Positions 9,151 through 20,200 of a stretch of DNA of 64,000 bases are shown piece by piece. The stretch is taken from contig NC_012751.1 in assembly GCF_000021705.1 (NCBI RefSeq), positions 682,001 to 746,000 of the forward strand, written 5' to 3'. The notes under the pieces were generated by a model. That model was given only the letters and a program-made list of their open reading frames with translations, ran no database searches and was not told the DNA's origin. This DNA is from Candidatus Hamiltonella defensa 5AT (Acyrthosiphon pisum). Lineage in GTDB: Bacteria; Pseudomonadota; Gammaproteobacteria; Enterobacterales; Enterobacteriaceae. How positions within the stretch are numbered: the first letter of the stretch is position 1; the number at the start of each line of letters is the position of its first letter. The position numbers and the translations under genes were made by a program.

Positions 9151-9552
9151 TGGTGGAGCTGGGGGGATTTGAACCCCCGTCCGAAATAACTACACCGTCG
9201 GCACTACATGCTTAGTCCATCCTTAATTTTATCTGAAAGCAGAGGAGGGACACTCTATTAACAGATGAGCTTAATTGAATTTAACGATTTAACCCTAAGC
9301 AAGGTCTTAACGCGATCTCTTTTTATTTGACCTTTCTGGATCCCCGTCCTAAGAGCGGAGGCTAGGGAGAAAGGAGACCCTCAGTTTTTTAAGCTGATTA
9401 AGCGGCTAAAGCAGCTACAGGCATGTAGCCGTTAGCAGCGGGTCTGTTTTTATTAATTTTTGCAACTATTTTTTCACGGTTTTTTACGAGGCAACCGCCC
9501 CTCGGCATGCACCTTGGGCTTTGCTTATCCCGTCGAATCCAGAATCAGCCCC
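9151..9552 (-). ncRNA. ssrA: Transfer-messenger RNA (tmRNA)
   Basis: Rescues stalled ribosomes with SmpB and tags nascent chains for proteolysis. The 5' end GGGGCTGATTCTGGATTCGA (at 9552) and the 3' end with T-arm TTCAA and CCA (at 9151) are textbook. The 402-base gene is longer than E. coli's 363. The resume codon GCA lies at 9461-9463 after AAAAAATAGTT, as in E. coli (UAGUC-GCA). Reading on gives a 21-residue tag ending at TAA 9398-9400; it starts AKINKN and ends PVAALAA. E. coli's tag has ten residues. smpB lies upstream on the same strand, as usual. Confidence 0.97.
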
Positions 9553-9650
9553 AAAAGTGGACAGAGTGTATCAAATAGACAGAGCATGAATCAATCAAGT
9601 TTTTTCAAAATCGATTATTACTGTTGAATCCTACGATTTTTACAAAATCG

Positions 9651-10133
9651 CTATCGGTTCGCATTTTTCATAATGCGATCTTTATTGATTTTCCAGTCGC
9701 GATCTTTAATGCTGTCTCGTTTATCATGTGTTTTCTTCCCTTTCGCCACGGCGATTTTAATTTTGCTCCAAGCATTTTTCCAATACATCGAAAGAGCAAC
9801 GACCGTATAGCCTTCTCGATTGATACGACCAAATAAAGAATCTATTTCACGTTGTTTCAGGAGTAATTTTCGGGTACGCATGGATTCACAGACAGTGTGA
9901 GTAGATGCCACGTTAAGAGGTGTGATGGTGGCGCCTAATAAAAAAGCCTCGCCTTTTTTTAAGAGAACGTAGCTGTCACTGATATTGACTTTACCGGCTC
10001 GAAGCGCTTTGACTTCCCAACCTTGTAAAACTACACCTGCTTCAAATTCTTCTTCAATAAAGTATTCGTGGCGAGCACGTTTATTTTGTGCGATCGTGGC
10101 TGAGCCGGGTTTGTATGTTTTTTTCTTTATCAT
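9651..10133 (-). CDS. smpB: SsrA-binding protein
   Basis: Binds the tRNA-like domain of tmRNA and takes it to the stalled ribosome. The ATG at 10133 yields 160 residues, the E. coli length, starting [20 protein letters not shown]; an in-frame ATG seven codons upstream is less likely. The core [18 protein letters not shown] and the tail [19 protein letters not shown], which mimics an mRNA helix in the A site, are conserved. It is transcribed toward ssrA and is divergent from hemC. Confidence 0.97.
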
Positions 10134-10229
10134 AGTCTGGTGATTATACTGCATGAATTATTGAATAAAATCTCATTTACATAAAATGTATTCTTGTTTA
10201 TTACATTTTTCGAAAAAAAGTCGCTTTTT

Positions 10230-11159
10230 ATGTCAAACAACATGATTCGTCTTGCTACAAGACAAAGCCCCCTGGCACTTTGGCAGGCGCACTATGTGAA
10301 AACAGGTTTAGAATTTTTTCACCCTGATTTGAAGGTGATATTACTACCTATGGTCACTCAAGGCGATAATATACTCGGCACAGCTTTATCAAAAACAGGA
10401 GGAAAAGGGCTTTTTGTAAAAGAATTAGAACGGGCTGTTTTAGACAATCGTGCGGATATTGCCGTGCATTCTATAAAAGATATGCCTCTTTATTTCCCAG
10501 AGGGATTGGGATTAGTCGCAGTTTGTGAGCGAGAGGATCCCAGAGATGCGTTTCTTTCTTTGCGATATCATGATGTGGCTCAATTGCCTGAAGGCAGCGT
10601 AGTGGGAACGTCCAGCTTAAGGAGGCAATGCCAATTATACAAAAATTATCCCGGTATCGTTGTTCGAGATTTACGAGGTAATGTAGGGGCTCGTTTGAAA
10701 AAACTGGATCAAGGAGATTACGATGCCATTGTGTTAGCAGTCGCGGGTTTAAAACGTCTCGGGTTGGAAAATCGCATGACTCAGATTCTCAGGCCAGAAA
10801 CATCATTGCCGGCAGCAGGTCAAGGTGCAATAGGGATTGAATGCCGATTAGACGATACTGTCACACTTCAACGAGTGGCGACTTTAAATCATCGACCGTC
10901 TCAATTGAAGATCTCTTGTGAACGAGCCCTACTAAAGCGTCTTGAAGGGGGCTGCCAGACCCCTATTGGTAGCTATGCTGAAATAGAAAATGACGAGTTA
11001 TGGCTCAGGGCTTTTGTTGGTGCTCCTGATGGCCAGCTGATCATTGATGGTGAAAGACGAGGGAATTTTGATTCAGCGGAAAAGATCGGGTTTGAATTAG
11101 CGAATGAGTTGTTATCTCGAGGAGCAGAAGCAATTTTGGCACAACTGAATCGACAATAG
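10230..11159 (+). CDS. hemC: Porphobilinogen deaminase (hydroxymethylbilane synthase)
   Basis: Condenses four porphobilinogens into hydroxymethylbilane in heme and siroheme synthesis. The ATG at 10230 gives 310 residues (MSNNMIRLATRQSPLALWQ), matching the family start; the open frame reaches back to 10194. The dipyrromethane cofactor-binding Cys sits near residue 240 in LEGGCQTPIGSYAE, and the substrate-binding stretch GTSSLRRQCQL is present. First gene of a hemCDXY operon, divergent from smpB; in E. coli cyaA is the divergent neighbour. Confidence 0.97.
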   Translation: MSNNMIRLATRQSPLALWQAHYVKTGLEFFHPDLKVILLPMVTQGDNILGTALSKTGGKGLFVKELERAVLDNRADIAVHSIKDMPLYFPEGLGLVAVCEREDPRDAFLSLRYHDVAQLPEGSVVGTSSLRRQCQLYKNYPGIVVRDLRGNVGARLKKLDQGDYDAIVLAVAGLKRLGLENRMTQILRPETSLPAAGQGAIGIECRLDDTVTLQRVATLNHRPSQLKISCERALLKRLEGGCQTPIGSYAEIENDELWLRAFVGAPDGQLIIDGERRGNFDSAEKIGFELANELLSRGAEAILAQLNRQ

Positions 11160-11167
11160 AGGGTTTT

Positions 11168-11914
11168 ATGGTTGTTTTAGTCACCCGACCTTCACCAATG
11201 GGGGAAGAATTGGTTCAATTTATTCAGGCGCACGGACATACGGCCTATCATTATCCCTTAATTGAATTTTCTCAAGGGCGAGATCTGATGGAGTTGTCTC
11301 AACGGATAACACAGATGCGAGAAGAAGATATGATATTTGTTGTGTCAAAAACTGCGATTGATTACTTAGCCTCTTTTTTTAAAAACAATCCTCTTTCTTG
11401 GCCTCCATCTATTTTTTATTATGCGATTGGTCGAAATACGGCACAAGCATGGCAGAAGATCAACCCCTTTAAAATTCGATATCCGTTGAATCAAGAAACC
11501 AGCGAAGGCCTATTGGCTTTAGCGAATTTACAATTCATCAACAAAAAAACAGCACTGATACTCAGAGGAAATGGAGGCAGAGAATTATTAGGTGACCGCT
11601 TGAAAAAACGGGGGGCTCAGATCATTTATTGCGAGTGTTATCAACGTCATCCTGTTCACTATGATGGCGCGCAAAAAAGTATTCAATGGCAGCGGTTAAA
11701 AGTAGATACTGTTGTGGTGACCAGCGAAGAAATGTTACATCGTATCTATGCTCTGGTTCCTGAAGAAGCGCGTTTTGCCTGGCTCATAAAATCCCGTTTA
11801 ATAGTGGTCAGTGCACGTTTGGCGAATATAGCCACTCATCTGGGTTGGCATCATATTCAGATAGCTGAAAATGCAAGTAATGAATCCCTACTTCATACGG
11901 TGCTCTCGATTTAA
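11168..11914 (+). CDS. hemD: Uroporphyrinogen-III synthase
   Basis: Cyclises hydroxymethylbilane with inversion of ring D to give uroporphyrinogen III. The 248-residue protein has the usual low-conservation HemD pattern: start VLVTRPSPMGEELVQFIQAHGHTAYHYPLIEF, ALILRGNGGRELLGDRLKKRGA in the middle, and the late VVTSEEMLHRI segment. Eight bases separate it from hemC. Assignment rests on sequence pattern and on operon position. Confidence 0.95.
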   Translation: MVVLVTRPSPMGEELVQFIQAHGHTAYHYPLIEFSQGRDLMELSQRITQMREEDMIFVVSKTAIDYLASFFKNNPLSWPPSIFYYAIGRNTAQAWQKINPFKIRYPLNQETSEGLLALANLQFINKKTALILRGNGGRELLGDRLKKRGAQIIYCECYQRHPVHYDGAQKSIQWQRLKVDTVVVTSEEMLHRIYALVPEEARFAWLIKSRLIVVSARLANIATHLGWHHIQIAENASNESLLHTVLSI

Positions 11915-11947
11915 TGCACACCAGCCTAATGATTAGGACACTTATAT

Positions 11948-13036
11948 ATGAAACAAGAAAAAATTCAGATAACAAAAAAAGATAATACCTATATTGAAGG
12001 ATCAAGTGCCTCTAAAATATCTCAAAAAAAAACGGGGCGGTTACGGATACTGTTGTTTTATAGCCTGATTCTCTGCCTGAGTGCTGCGCTTTACTATTAT
12101 GCTCAAAAGCAGCAGAAAGAAAGCCAATCATTACAGGAAGAATTCATCAGATTACAAAAAAATCAAGAAAACGAAAAAAAAGATCTCAAATCACAGCTAA
12201 AAAAACAGGATGATGCTTTAAAACATTTGGCGCTTCAAACAAAGCAATCGACAGATAAACTTTCTGAATTAGAAAAAAAAATGGCCAATATTTCTGGGGA
12301 TCCAGATCAAATTTGGCGTTTTTTTGAGGCAGATTTTTGGGTAAAAATGGCAGAGCGTAAATTATGGAGGGACAAAGACATTAACAGCGCGATTTTTTTG
12401 CTTAAAAGTGCCGATGAAAATCTGGCCAAGCTTAATCAGCCGGGTCTCATTCAAGTACGCCAGGCACTGATGTCAGATATCAGCGCTTTATCTGCTCTCC
12501 ATCAGGTTGATATTGATGGCATCATTTTTAAGCTGAATCAAATGTCCGATCAAATCGATCATCTGCCTTTATCTGTGCTCCCCGAAAGAGGGGACCCTAT
12601 GAAAGAGCAACCTTCCCCTGTTTCAAATTCACTTTCTGAGTGGCGAAAAAATATCCAAAAAAATTGGGATCATTTTTTATCTTCATGGATCACTGTTCGT
12701 CGCCGAGACACTAAGGCAGAGCCATTTTTATCGCCAGATGAAACGATTTATTTAAGAGAAAATATTCGCTCTCATCTGCTGATTGCCGCGCAAGCTGCCG
12801 CCCGAAATCAAAATAAAATCTATCATCAGTCGCTTGGTATTCTCTCTACCTGGATAAACACCTATTTTGACGCTAAAGATATTCACAACCAATTATTTTT
12901 GGAAGATTTAAAAAATTTGCAGCAACAAGACATTTCAATACAAATGCCCGAGTACCTAAAAAGCCCTGCCTTACTAAAAAAAAGGTCTCATGCATTTATT
13001 CAAAGCCCTCCTTTTTCTTCTATTGAAGAGCAATAA
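11948..13036 (+). CDS. hemX: HemX-like inner-membrane protein
   Basis: Third gene of the hemCDXY operon, 362 residues. It has a cytoplasmic charged N-terminus, one membrane span at about residues 32-51 (ILLFYSLILCLSAALYYYAQ), a long coiled coil (about 52-115, rich in K, E and Q) and a periplasmic-side helical domain starting WRFFEADFWVKMAERKLW. The role of HemX in heme synthesis is not settled; it is often called a putative uroporphyrinogen-III C-methyltransferase, which the sequence does not support. The stop is followed two bases later by hemY. Confidence 0.9.
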   Translation: MKQEKIQITKKDNTYIEGSSASKISQKKTGRLRILLFYSLILCLSAALYYYAQKQQKESQSLQEEFIRLQKNQENEKKDLKSQLKKQDDALKHLALQTKQSTDKLSELEKKMANISGDPDQIWRFFEADFWVKMAERKLWRDKDINSAIFLLKSADENLAKLNQPGLIQVRQALMSDISALSALHQVDIDGIIFKLNQMSDQIDHLPLSVLPERGDPMKEQPSPVSNSLSEWRKNIQKNWDHFLSSWITVRRRDTKAEPFLSPDETIYLRENIRSHLLIAAQAAARNQNKIYHQSLGILSTWINTYFDAKDIHNQLFLEDLKNLQQQDISIQMPEYLKSPALLKKRSHAFIQSPPFSSIEEQ

Positions 13037-13038
13037 AA

Positions 13039-13800
13039 ATGTGGCGTATTTTACTGTCAGTATTTTTTCCTTTGGTCGCCATCGTCAGCTTTCTTGTTTT
13101 TTCCTCAGATCAAGGATACGTGCTCATCCGGGTCGATCATTATGATATTGAAACCACAGTGACAGCGATGATCATTTTATTAGTCACTTTTTTTCTTTTT
13201 TTCTTTTTTATTACGCAATTTTTAAAGAGTATTTTTAATCTTCGGCGTAGGTTTATCCATCGAAAATCGCTAAAACAAGAAAAAGAAGCCTTGATAAAAT
13301 TTCTGGAGGGAGATTTTCAAAAGGTAGAAACGAAACTGATGTCTCAGATAAAACAGGCAGAAAACCCCATATTCAACTATTTACTCGCCGCAATGGCCAC
13401 TGAAAAAGAAAGCCGTCATGCCGATAGTGACCAATATCTTGCTCAAGCAGAGCAATATATAAAACAAAAATTTACAGGGAGAAAACAGGCAGAAAAAAAT
13501 CGATTGACACTTAATATCACTCGCGTTCGTATTCAGCTCAGCCGAGGCGACATTGATTTGGCGCAAACAGGTATTTATCCTCTCTTAAAAAAAGCCCCAG
13601 AACATCCTGAAGTATTACGTTTGGCCGAGAAAATTTTTTTACAAACAAAATCTTATCCTTCTTTGCTAAAAATTTTACCGGTGATGCGAAAAATGCGCTT
13701 GCACCCCGAAAACGAAATACAGGCACTGGAACAAAAGCTTCATCGGAGCCTGCCTACAACCACCACTTCAGGTTCAAAACGGCGTTTAAAATCTGATTAA
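13039..13800 (+). CDS. hemY: HemY-like TPR membrane protein, C-terminally truncated
   Basis: Inner-membrane protein of the hem operon with two N-terminal membrane spans (residues 1-22 and about 42-64) and cytoplasmic TPR-like helices. It ends after 253 residues, whereas E. coli HemY has about 398; alignment to the family stops near HPENEIQALEQKLHRSLP, and the last ~14 residues look like out-of-family tail. About a third is missing and no clear remnant is seen in the next 350 bases. It may be an inactive or domain-reduced form; whether the two-TPR remainder works is unknown. Confidence 0.8.
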   Translation: MWRILLSVFFPLVAIVSFLVFSSDQGYVLIRVDHYDIETTVTAMIILLVTFFLFFFFITQFLKSIFNLRRRFIHRKSLKQEKEALIKFLEGDFQKVETKLMSQIKQAENPIFNYLLAAMATEKESRHADSDQYLAQAEQYIKQKFTGRKQAEKNRLTLNITRVRIQLSRGDIDLAQTGIYPLLKKAPEHPEVLRLAEKIFLQTKSYPSLLKILPVMRKMRLHPENEIQALEQKLHRSLPTTTTSGSKRRLKSD

Positions 13801-14152
13801 ACCTGTTGATCACCTACTCAAGCTCAATCCGGGTATCAGTCAGAAAGATCACTGGGCTCACGTGGTGACAAAAATCTTTTGAAAGAACCGCAGAGCACAG
13901 ATGACGCGCTCCCATTTAAGATATTTTTCACCCTATTGATCACAAAACAGGAAATATTCTTTTTTTTGTAAAAAAAATATATATTTAAATGAAATATGTA
14001 TTTTTATATATTATTGTAAAATAATTATAAAAAAATAAAAAAATAAAAAAATGAATGATGAATTCAGAATCACTTTATCAATTTTAACTTTCTCACCTCC
14101 TTCCTCATCACCTATAAACAAACGGAAAGACCCATTAAATAGAGTTAAAATT
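13801..14152. other. AT-rich spacer between hemY and autotransporter
   Basis: 352 bases. The first ~80 carry a short open frame (VDHLLKLNPGISQKDHW..., stop TGA near 13880) that I cannot place and that could be scrap from the missing end of hemY or another gene. The rest, especially 13960-14050, is nearly pure A/T and probably holds the promoter of the next gene. I see no RNA gene. Confidence 0.35.
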
Positions 14153-17090
14153 ATGCGATATCAAAAAATAGTAAAACACACCATCACGCTTTATGTGCTT
14201 ACCCTTATGATACAAAGTGGCCCCGGTTTTGCAGAACCAAAGATTTTTGAAGAAGATACAATACTGAAAGATAAGGCGTATTACACTCAGGGGATAGAAA
14301 TAACGAACCAAGCTAAAGTGATAAATGAAGGGGCTCTAAAAGTATCAGTATTCACTGTTGAATACGATGCAATTAACGTGTCTGATGCCTCCACTTTAAC
14401 TTTGAAAGGGGGCGAGGATAAACCGATTCAAATCACAGTTAAAGATGGGATTGCTGGGTTGTATGCCTCTGATAAAAATACAAAAATTCATGCAGATAAA
14501 ATTCATATCACAGGAGTAGATTTTGATTACGGTATCATGGCGACAGAAAAAGCACAGATAACCATTAACAATAGCATCATTATCGGCGAAGATTCTGATT
14601 TTTCTGGTTTTTACGCCTCAAAACCAGGCACCAATATTGTTTCAAATAAAATCGATATTACAACAACAAAAGAAAATTCTTACGGTGTCAAAGTGATCGA
14701 CGGTGCAAATGTAGATATCAATAATGGCACCATTACCGGCAAAGAGAAAAAATTTATCGGCCTTTTGGCTCAGGGAAAAAATACAACGCTGGCCATCAAT
14801 AATATAAATATCAACGTGAATGATGAAAAAAGTATTGCTGTCAAAGCAGAAAATGGGGCAAAAGTAATTTTCAAGGGTAGCAACACTATTAACGGTAAGG
14901 GAGACAATATTTACGGTGTTTGGGCCAGCGGACATGGAACAAATTTTGAGATGGATGAGATGACAATAACGATGAATGCTGAAAAAGGCAGTGGTGTCAG
15001 ATCTCCCGCCGGTGTCAGGGTCTCTAGAGGCGCAACGGGCATTATACACGAAGGTAGCGCGATTACCGGCACAGGGAATAATTTTGACGGCCTTTGGGCA
15101 AAGGGAGCTCATTCAAATTTAACGGCCAATCAACTGACAATAAACATCCATGGTGACGACAGCGGAGGTGTCACAGTTCAAAGCGGGGCTTTAATAAGTA
15201 TTGATAAAAACAGCAGCGTGACTACCACAGGAGCATTATCTCATGCGCTAAGGCTGCTCCCTAACAGTACATTAAAAATCAATGATTCTCATATCGAAAC
15301 AATCAAAACAGATTCAGCAATTGTTTATGGAAAACCCCCAGACACTGAAGAAAAAAGAGAGAGTGTGCTTCAAATTAAAGGGGGTTCCTTAAAGGCCGGC
15401 GGTGATCTCATTCTGTCAAAAGGCGGAACAATCGCAGTTGTTCTAAACAATGTGATTACCTCCCCTCCCGGAAGTGGATACGCCCTTAATGTCGTTGATA
15501 ATGGAGAGGTCAATTTGGAGGTGAAACAAACAAAACTGTACGGCAATATTTTAGCGGACAATGTCAGTAAAGCCAGTGTGAGTTTATCAAACGAGAGTGA
15601 GTTAAATGGGTGGTTCAAGGCGATCAATTTGTCCGTCGACCCTACCAGCACATGGTCGGTCACAGGTCATTCCATTTTGGAACAGTTAAAAAATGAAGGA
15701 AATATTGTATTTACATCTCAGAACAACATTTTTAATACAATAACAACAAACGATTATCGCGGTAATAATGGAACAATAACCTTTAATACGCGCTTAGGAG
15801 GTGATGATTCCCCCACAGATAGATTGATTATAAACAACAACTCAAAAGAAACCACCCGTGTCAAAGTGCACAATGTGGGGGGGAAAGGGGCTAAAACAAA
15901 AGAAGGGATTAAAATTATTGAGATAAAAGGAAAAGAATCTGAGGGAAGATTTGTTCAGGAGGGGCGTATTGTTGCAGGGGCTTATGATTACCAACTGCAA
16001 AAAGGGAGTCAATCGGGAAGAGATGAAACCAGCTGGTATCTTGTCTCCAGACCTGAGGTCCCCAATAATTCTCTCTCCACTCCTGCTCCTCCTGCTCCTC
16101 CTGTTATCTCAGGTACACTCCGACCTGAGCGTTTGAGCTATGCCCACAATCTTCACGCGGCCAATACGATGTTTCAAATGACATTACATGAACGTCTGGG
16201 AGAAATTCAGTATACACAGCCTCAGGCAAGCGAAAGGCCGGCCCCCGCCATGTGGATAAGGGCCGTGGGAGGTCATCATACCGCCTCCATGTCAGACACC
16301 CACGCTCAATCTCACCGCTATATCATGATGCTCGGCGGAGACATCGCCCAGTGGTCTTCAGACGGCCTGAACCGTTACCATGTGGGGTTTATGGGCGGAT
16401 ATGGACGAGACCAGAACACCCGCCCATCACGATGACAGCGAGTTGTCCTCCCAAGGCAAGGTCAGAGGCTACAGCGCAGGGGCCTATGCTACCTGGTATC
16501 AGAGCGACGACGACGCTTCTCGTTTTTACGTCGATACCTGGGCGCTTTATCACTGGTTTTACAATGCCGTCACGGGGCAAGAGCTGCCCACCGAGTCGTA
16601 CAAAAGCAGGGGGTTAAGCGCGTCTGTGGAGAGCGGATATGCCTTTAAGGTCGCGGAGGTTCTCTCACGCTCTGGCATACTTCACTCTTTTTGGGTTCAG
16701 CCCACCGCCCAGCTGACCTGGATGGACGTCAAGCCGCAGGACCACACTGAAACCAACGGCACCCTGGTGACCGGTCGAAGCGGACATCTCCAGATCCGGC
16801 TCGGTTTACGTGCGCATTTGCTCGGGCACAGCCCACAGGATGAAGGAAAACATCGCGAGTTTGAACCCTTTATTGAAGCGAATTGGATACATAATCTCAA
16901 ACACGTGGCCATCCGCATGAACGACTCAACACATGAGATTCAGGGCAACCGTCACATCGCTGAATTCAAAACCGGAGTGGAAGCGAAAATGAATGAGTAT
17001 TTATATTTGTGGGGCCATGTGGCGCATCAAATAGGCAAAAAAAGCTACAGAGATACTCGAGGGGTGCTGGGCGTTAAATATCATTTTTAA
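14153..17090 (+). pseudogene. Type Va autotransporter (pertactin-like beta-helix passenger), frameshifted
   Basis: Surface protein of about 978 residues if one base is removed. The ATG at 14153 (not the longer frame from 14051) gives a signal peptide MRYQKIVKHTITLYVLTL...GFAEP. The passenger holds about four tandem units of 50-57 residues, each with a GVWASG/GLWAKG-type turn and a hydrophobic TITxN strand, as in pertactin-like beta helices. A linker PAPPAPPV precedes the beta-barrel, which ends with the typical terminal Phe (GVLGVKYHF). At 16423-16425 an extra C in CGCCC shifts the frame: frame one stops at 16435 and the barrel resumes in the next frame as HHDDSELSSQGKVRGYSAG. Thus the barrel is lost unless this is a sequencing error. 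Confidence 0.85.
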
Positions 17091-17111
17091 ATGAGGTTGG
17101 GTCGCATTAAT

Positions 17112-17141
17112 AAAAAATCCCTCGATTGAATCGAGGGATTT
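17112..17141 (-). terminator. Intrinsic terminator of the rpoBC operon
   Basis: AAATCCCTCGATT-G-AATCGAGGGATTT is a perfect 13-pair inverted repeat. On the - strand it is followed by a run of T, so it ends transcription coming from rpoC about 97 bases downstream of its stop. It may also stop the autotransporter message on +. Confidence 0.88.
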
Positions 17142-17237
17142 GTCTATAAAAGCCAAAGGCTATCAATGGGAGGTTTCACGAAAAAATACATAAAAAATCG
17201 CTAAAACACTCGTTTCTTTATAATGAGCCGAGTATCT

Positions 17238-20200
17238 CTAGTTAGCCTGATTAAACCCTGCATTCAGTAATTCAGCCAAGTGAGCACTCGCTTCATCGGC
17301 ACTGATTTGCAGATCATCTGATGCCCCTTTTTCTTCTTTTTGTTTTTGGTGCTTACGATTCTGATGGTAAGCATAACCAGTACCAGCGGGAATTAAACGG
17401 CCCACAATGACATTCTCTTTTAAACCACGAAGTCCGTCTCTTTTACCTGATACCGCCGCATCTGTGAGTACTCTAGTGGTTTCTTGAAAGGAGGCAGCCG
17501 AAATGAAGGACTCTGTTGCCAAAGAGGCTTTTGTGATCCCCAATAAATCATGAATGTAAATAGCAGGGATCTTACCCTCAGATTCAAGCTTACGATTTGC
17601 AAGCTTAACGCTTGATACTTCTACTTGTTCACCCTCTAGAAGATCTGTACTTCCTGAGCTCACTATGGTCGCTTTTCGTAGCATCTGGCGCACGATCACT
17701 TCAATATGCTTATCGTTTATTTTAACCCCCTGAAGACGATAGACCTCTTGTACTTCATTAGTAATATAACGAGTGACAGCATGTACCCCTCTCAGACGAA
17801 GAATATCGTGGGCGGATTCTGGGCCATCAGATACGACATCACCACGTTCAACAACCTCTCCCTCAAAGACGTTGAGTTGACGCCATTTTGGGATCATCTC
17901 CTCATAGGCATCACTGCCATCCAAAGGTGAAATCACTAAACGAAGTTTGCCTTTCGTTTCTTTACCGAAGGAAATAATACCGCTGATTTCAGCTAAAATA
18001 GCAGGCTCTTTGGGTCGGCGCGCTTCAAATAAATCTGCCACCCTTGGAAGCCCCCCTGTGATGTCTTTAGTACCACCAGATTCTTGAGGAATACGGGCCA
18101 AGGTGTCGCCAGCAGTAATTTGAATCCCATCTTCTAATTGAACAATCGCTTTACCCGGTAAAAAATATTGAGCCGGTATATCCGCACCTGGGATCAAGAC
18201 GCCCTCACCTTCGGCATCCACTATTTTTAATGCCGGTCGTAAATCTTTCCCACTTCCGATACGCTCTGAACTATCAAGCACAACCAGGGATGATAGCCCC
18301 GTGAGCTCATCTGTTTGTCTGATAATGGTTTGACTATCGACCATGTCAGCAAAGCGAATGAAACCACTGACTTCAGTGATGACAGGCATGGTGTGAGGAT
18401 CCCAGTTGGCCACCGTTTCTCCAGAAGTCACTTCCGCTCCATCACCTTTAGCCATGACTGCACCATAAGGCACTCTGTAGCTTTCTTTGGTACGCCCAAA
18501 ATCATCGAGTAATTTCAATTCTGTATTACGAGAAGTGATGACCAGTTTACCTGAGGCATTCATCACGAATTTGGCATTGTCTAACTTCAGATTCCCTTTG
18601 CTTTTGACTTGAATACTAGATTCTGCCGCTGCTCTGGATGCTGCCCCTCCTATGTGGAAAGTACGCATCGTGAGCTGCGTGCCTGGTTCACCGATAGATT
18701 GCGCGGCAATAACACCTACTGCTTCCCCTTTATTGATGATATGACCCCGAGCGAGATCTCGGCCATAACAATGGGCGCAAACGCCAAAATCAGTTTCACA
18801 ACTGACGACTGAACGAACTTTGACGCTATCTACTGAGTGCTCTTCTAGTAGATCACAGCATTTTTCACTCAGTAAAGTATTACGGGGAATTAAGATATCT
18901 GCCGTTCCTGGTTTCAGGACTTCTTCGGCGGTCACTCGGCCTAATACACGCTCTCTTAGGGGCTCTTTAACGTCTCCTCCTTCAATAACAGGTGTCATTA
19001 GAATACCGTCATGTGTTCCACAATCATCTTCAGTGACCACCAAATCTTGTGCAACATCGACCAAACGCCTCGTCAGATAACCAGAATTCGCCGTTTTCAA
19101 TGCCGTATCAGCCAATCCCTTACGCGCACCATGCGTCGAAATAAAGTATTGCAGTACATTTAAGCCTTCACGGAAATTGGCTGTAATCGGCGTTTCAATA
19201 ATGGAACCATCTGGTTTTGCCATTAAGCCACGCATGCCTGCTAATTGCCGAATTTGAGCTGCAGACCCTCTTGCGCCTGAATCGGCCATCATGAATATGC
19301 TGTTAAAAGACACCTGTTGCTCTTCAACACCCTCACGGTTTAGTACGTTTTCAACAGACAGATTTTCCATCATCGCTTTGGCAACGCGTTCATTAGCCGC
19401 TGCCCAGATATCGATGACTTTATTATAACGTTCACCTGCTGTGACTAAACCTGACTGAAATTGCTCCTGTATTTCCGCCACTTCTGATTCGGCTTCCGAA
19501 ATAATTTCTGCTTTTTTAATCGGGATCACCATGTCGTCGATTCCAACAGAAACCCCTGATCGCGCAGCGTAAGCAAAACCGGTATACATAATTTTATCAG
19601 CGAAAACCACCGTAGATTTTAATCCCAAAATACGATAACAGCTGTTTAACATTTTTGAGATGCTTTTTTTATTCAAAGGTTGATTGACCATGGAATAAGG
19701 TAAACCTTTAGGTACAATCATCCATAAAATAGCCCGCCCAATAGTTGTATCCACCAGGGTTGTTTGCGAAAAAACATCTCCTTCAGTGTTCCTGATTTCT
19801 TCAGAAATGCGAACTTTAACCTTAGCATGTAAAGAAGCAACGCCTGAACGATATACCAGCTCTGCCTCTCTAGGGCTTCTTAAAAGCATGCCTTCCCCTT
19901 TGGCGTTCACACAGTCGCGGGTCATGTAGTAAAGGCCCAAAACAACGTCTTGAGAAGGCACTATAATAGGCTCGCCGTTAGCAGGCGATAAAATGTTGTT
20001 GGTCGACATCATCAGTGCACGTGCTTCAAGCTGTGCTTCTAGAGTCAGGGGGACATGTACGGCCATTTGATCGCCATCAAAATCTGCGTTATAAGCCGCG
20101 CAAACCAGAGGATGCAGCTGAATGGCTTTGCCTTCAATTAAAACAGGCTCAAATGCCTGAATGCCCAGACGGTGTAATGTGGGCGCACGATTGAGCAATA

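Noticed and set aside
8976..9215. 79-codon frame between uvrD and tmRNA
   Set aside because: It overlaps the uvrD end, the terminator and the tmRNA 3' end (CCA and T-arm); the apparent protein is a shadow of these.
9151..9226. A tRNA gene suggested by the T-arm GAACCCCCGTCC and CCA end
   Set aside because: The partner acceptor strand is 400 bases away at 9552, so it is the tRNA-like end of tmRNA.
14051..14152. Upstream start for the autotransporter
   Set aside because: The first 34 residues put a hydrophilic stretch before the signal peptide; ATG 14153 gives a proper signal sequence.
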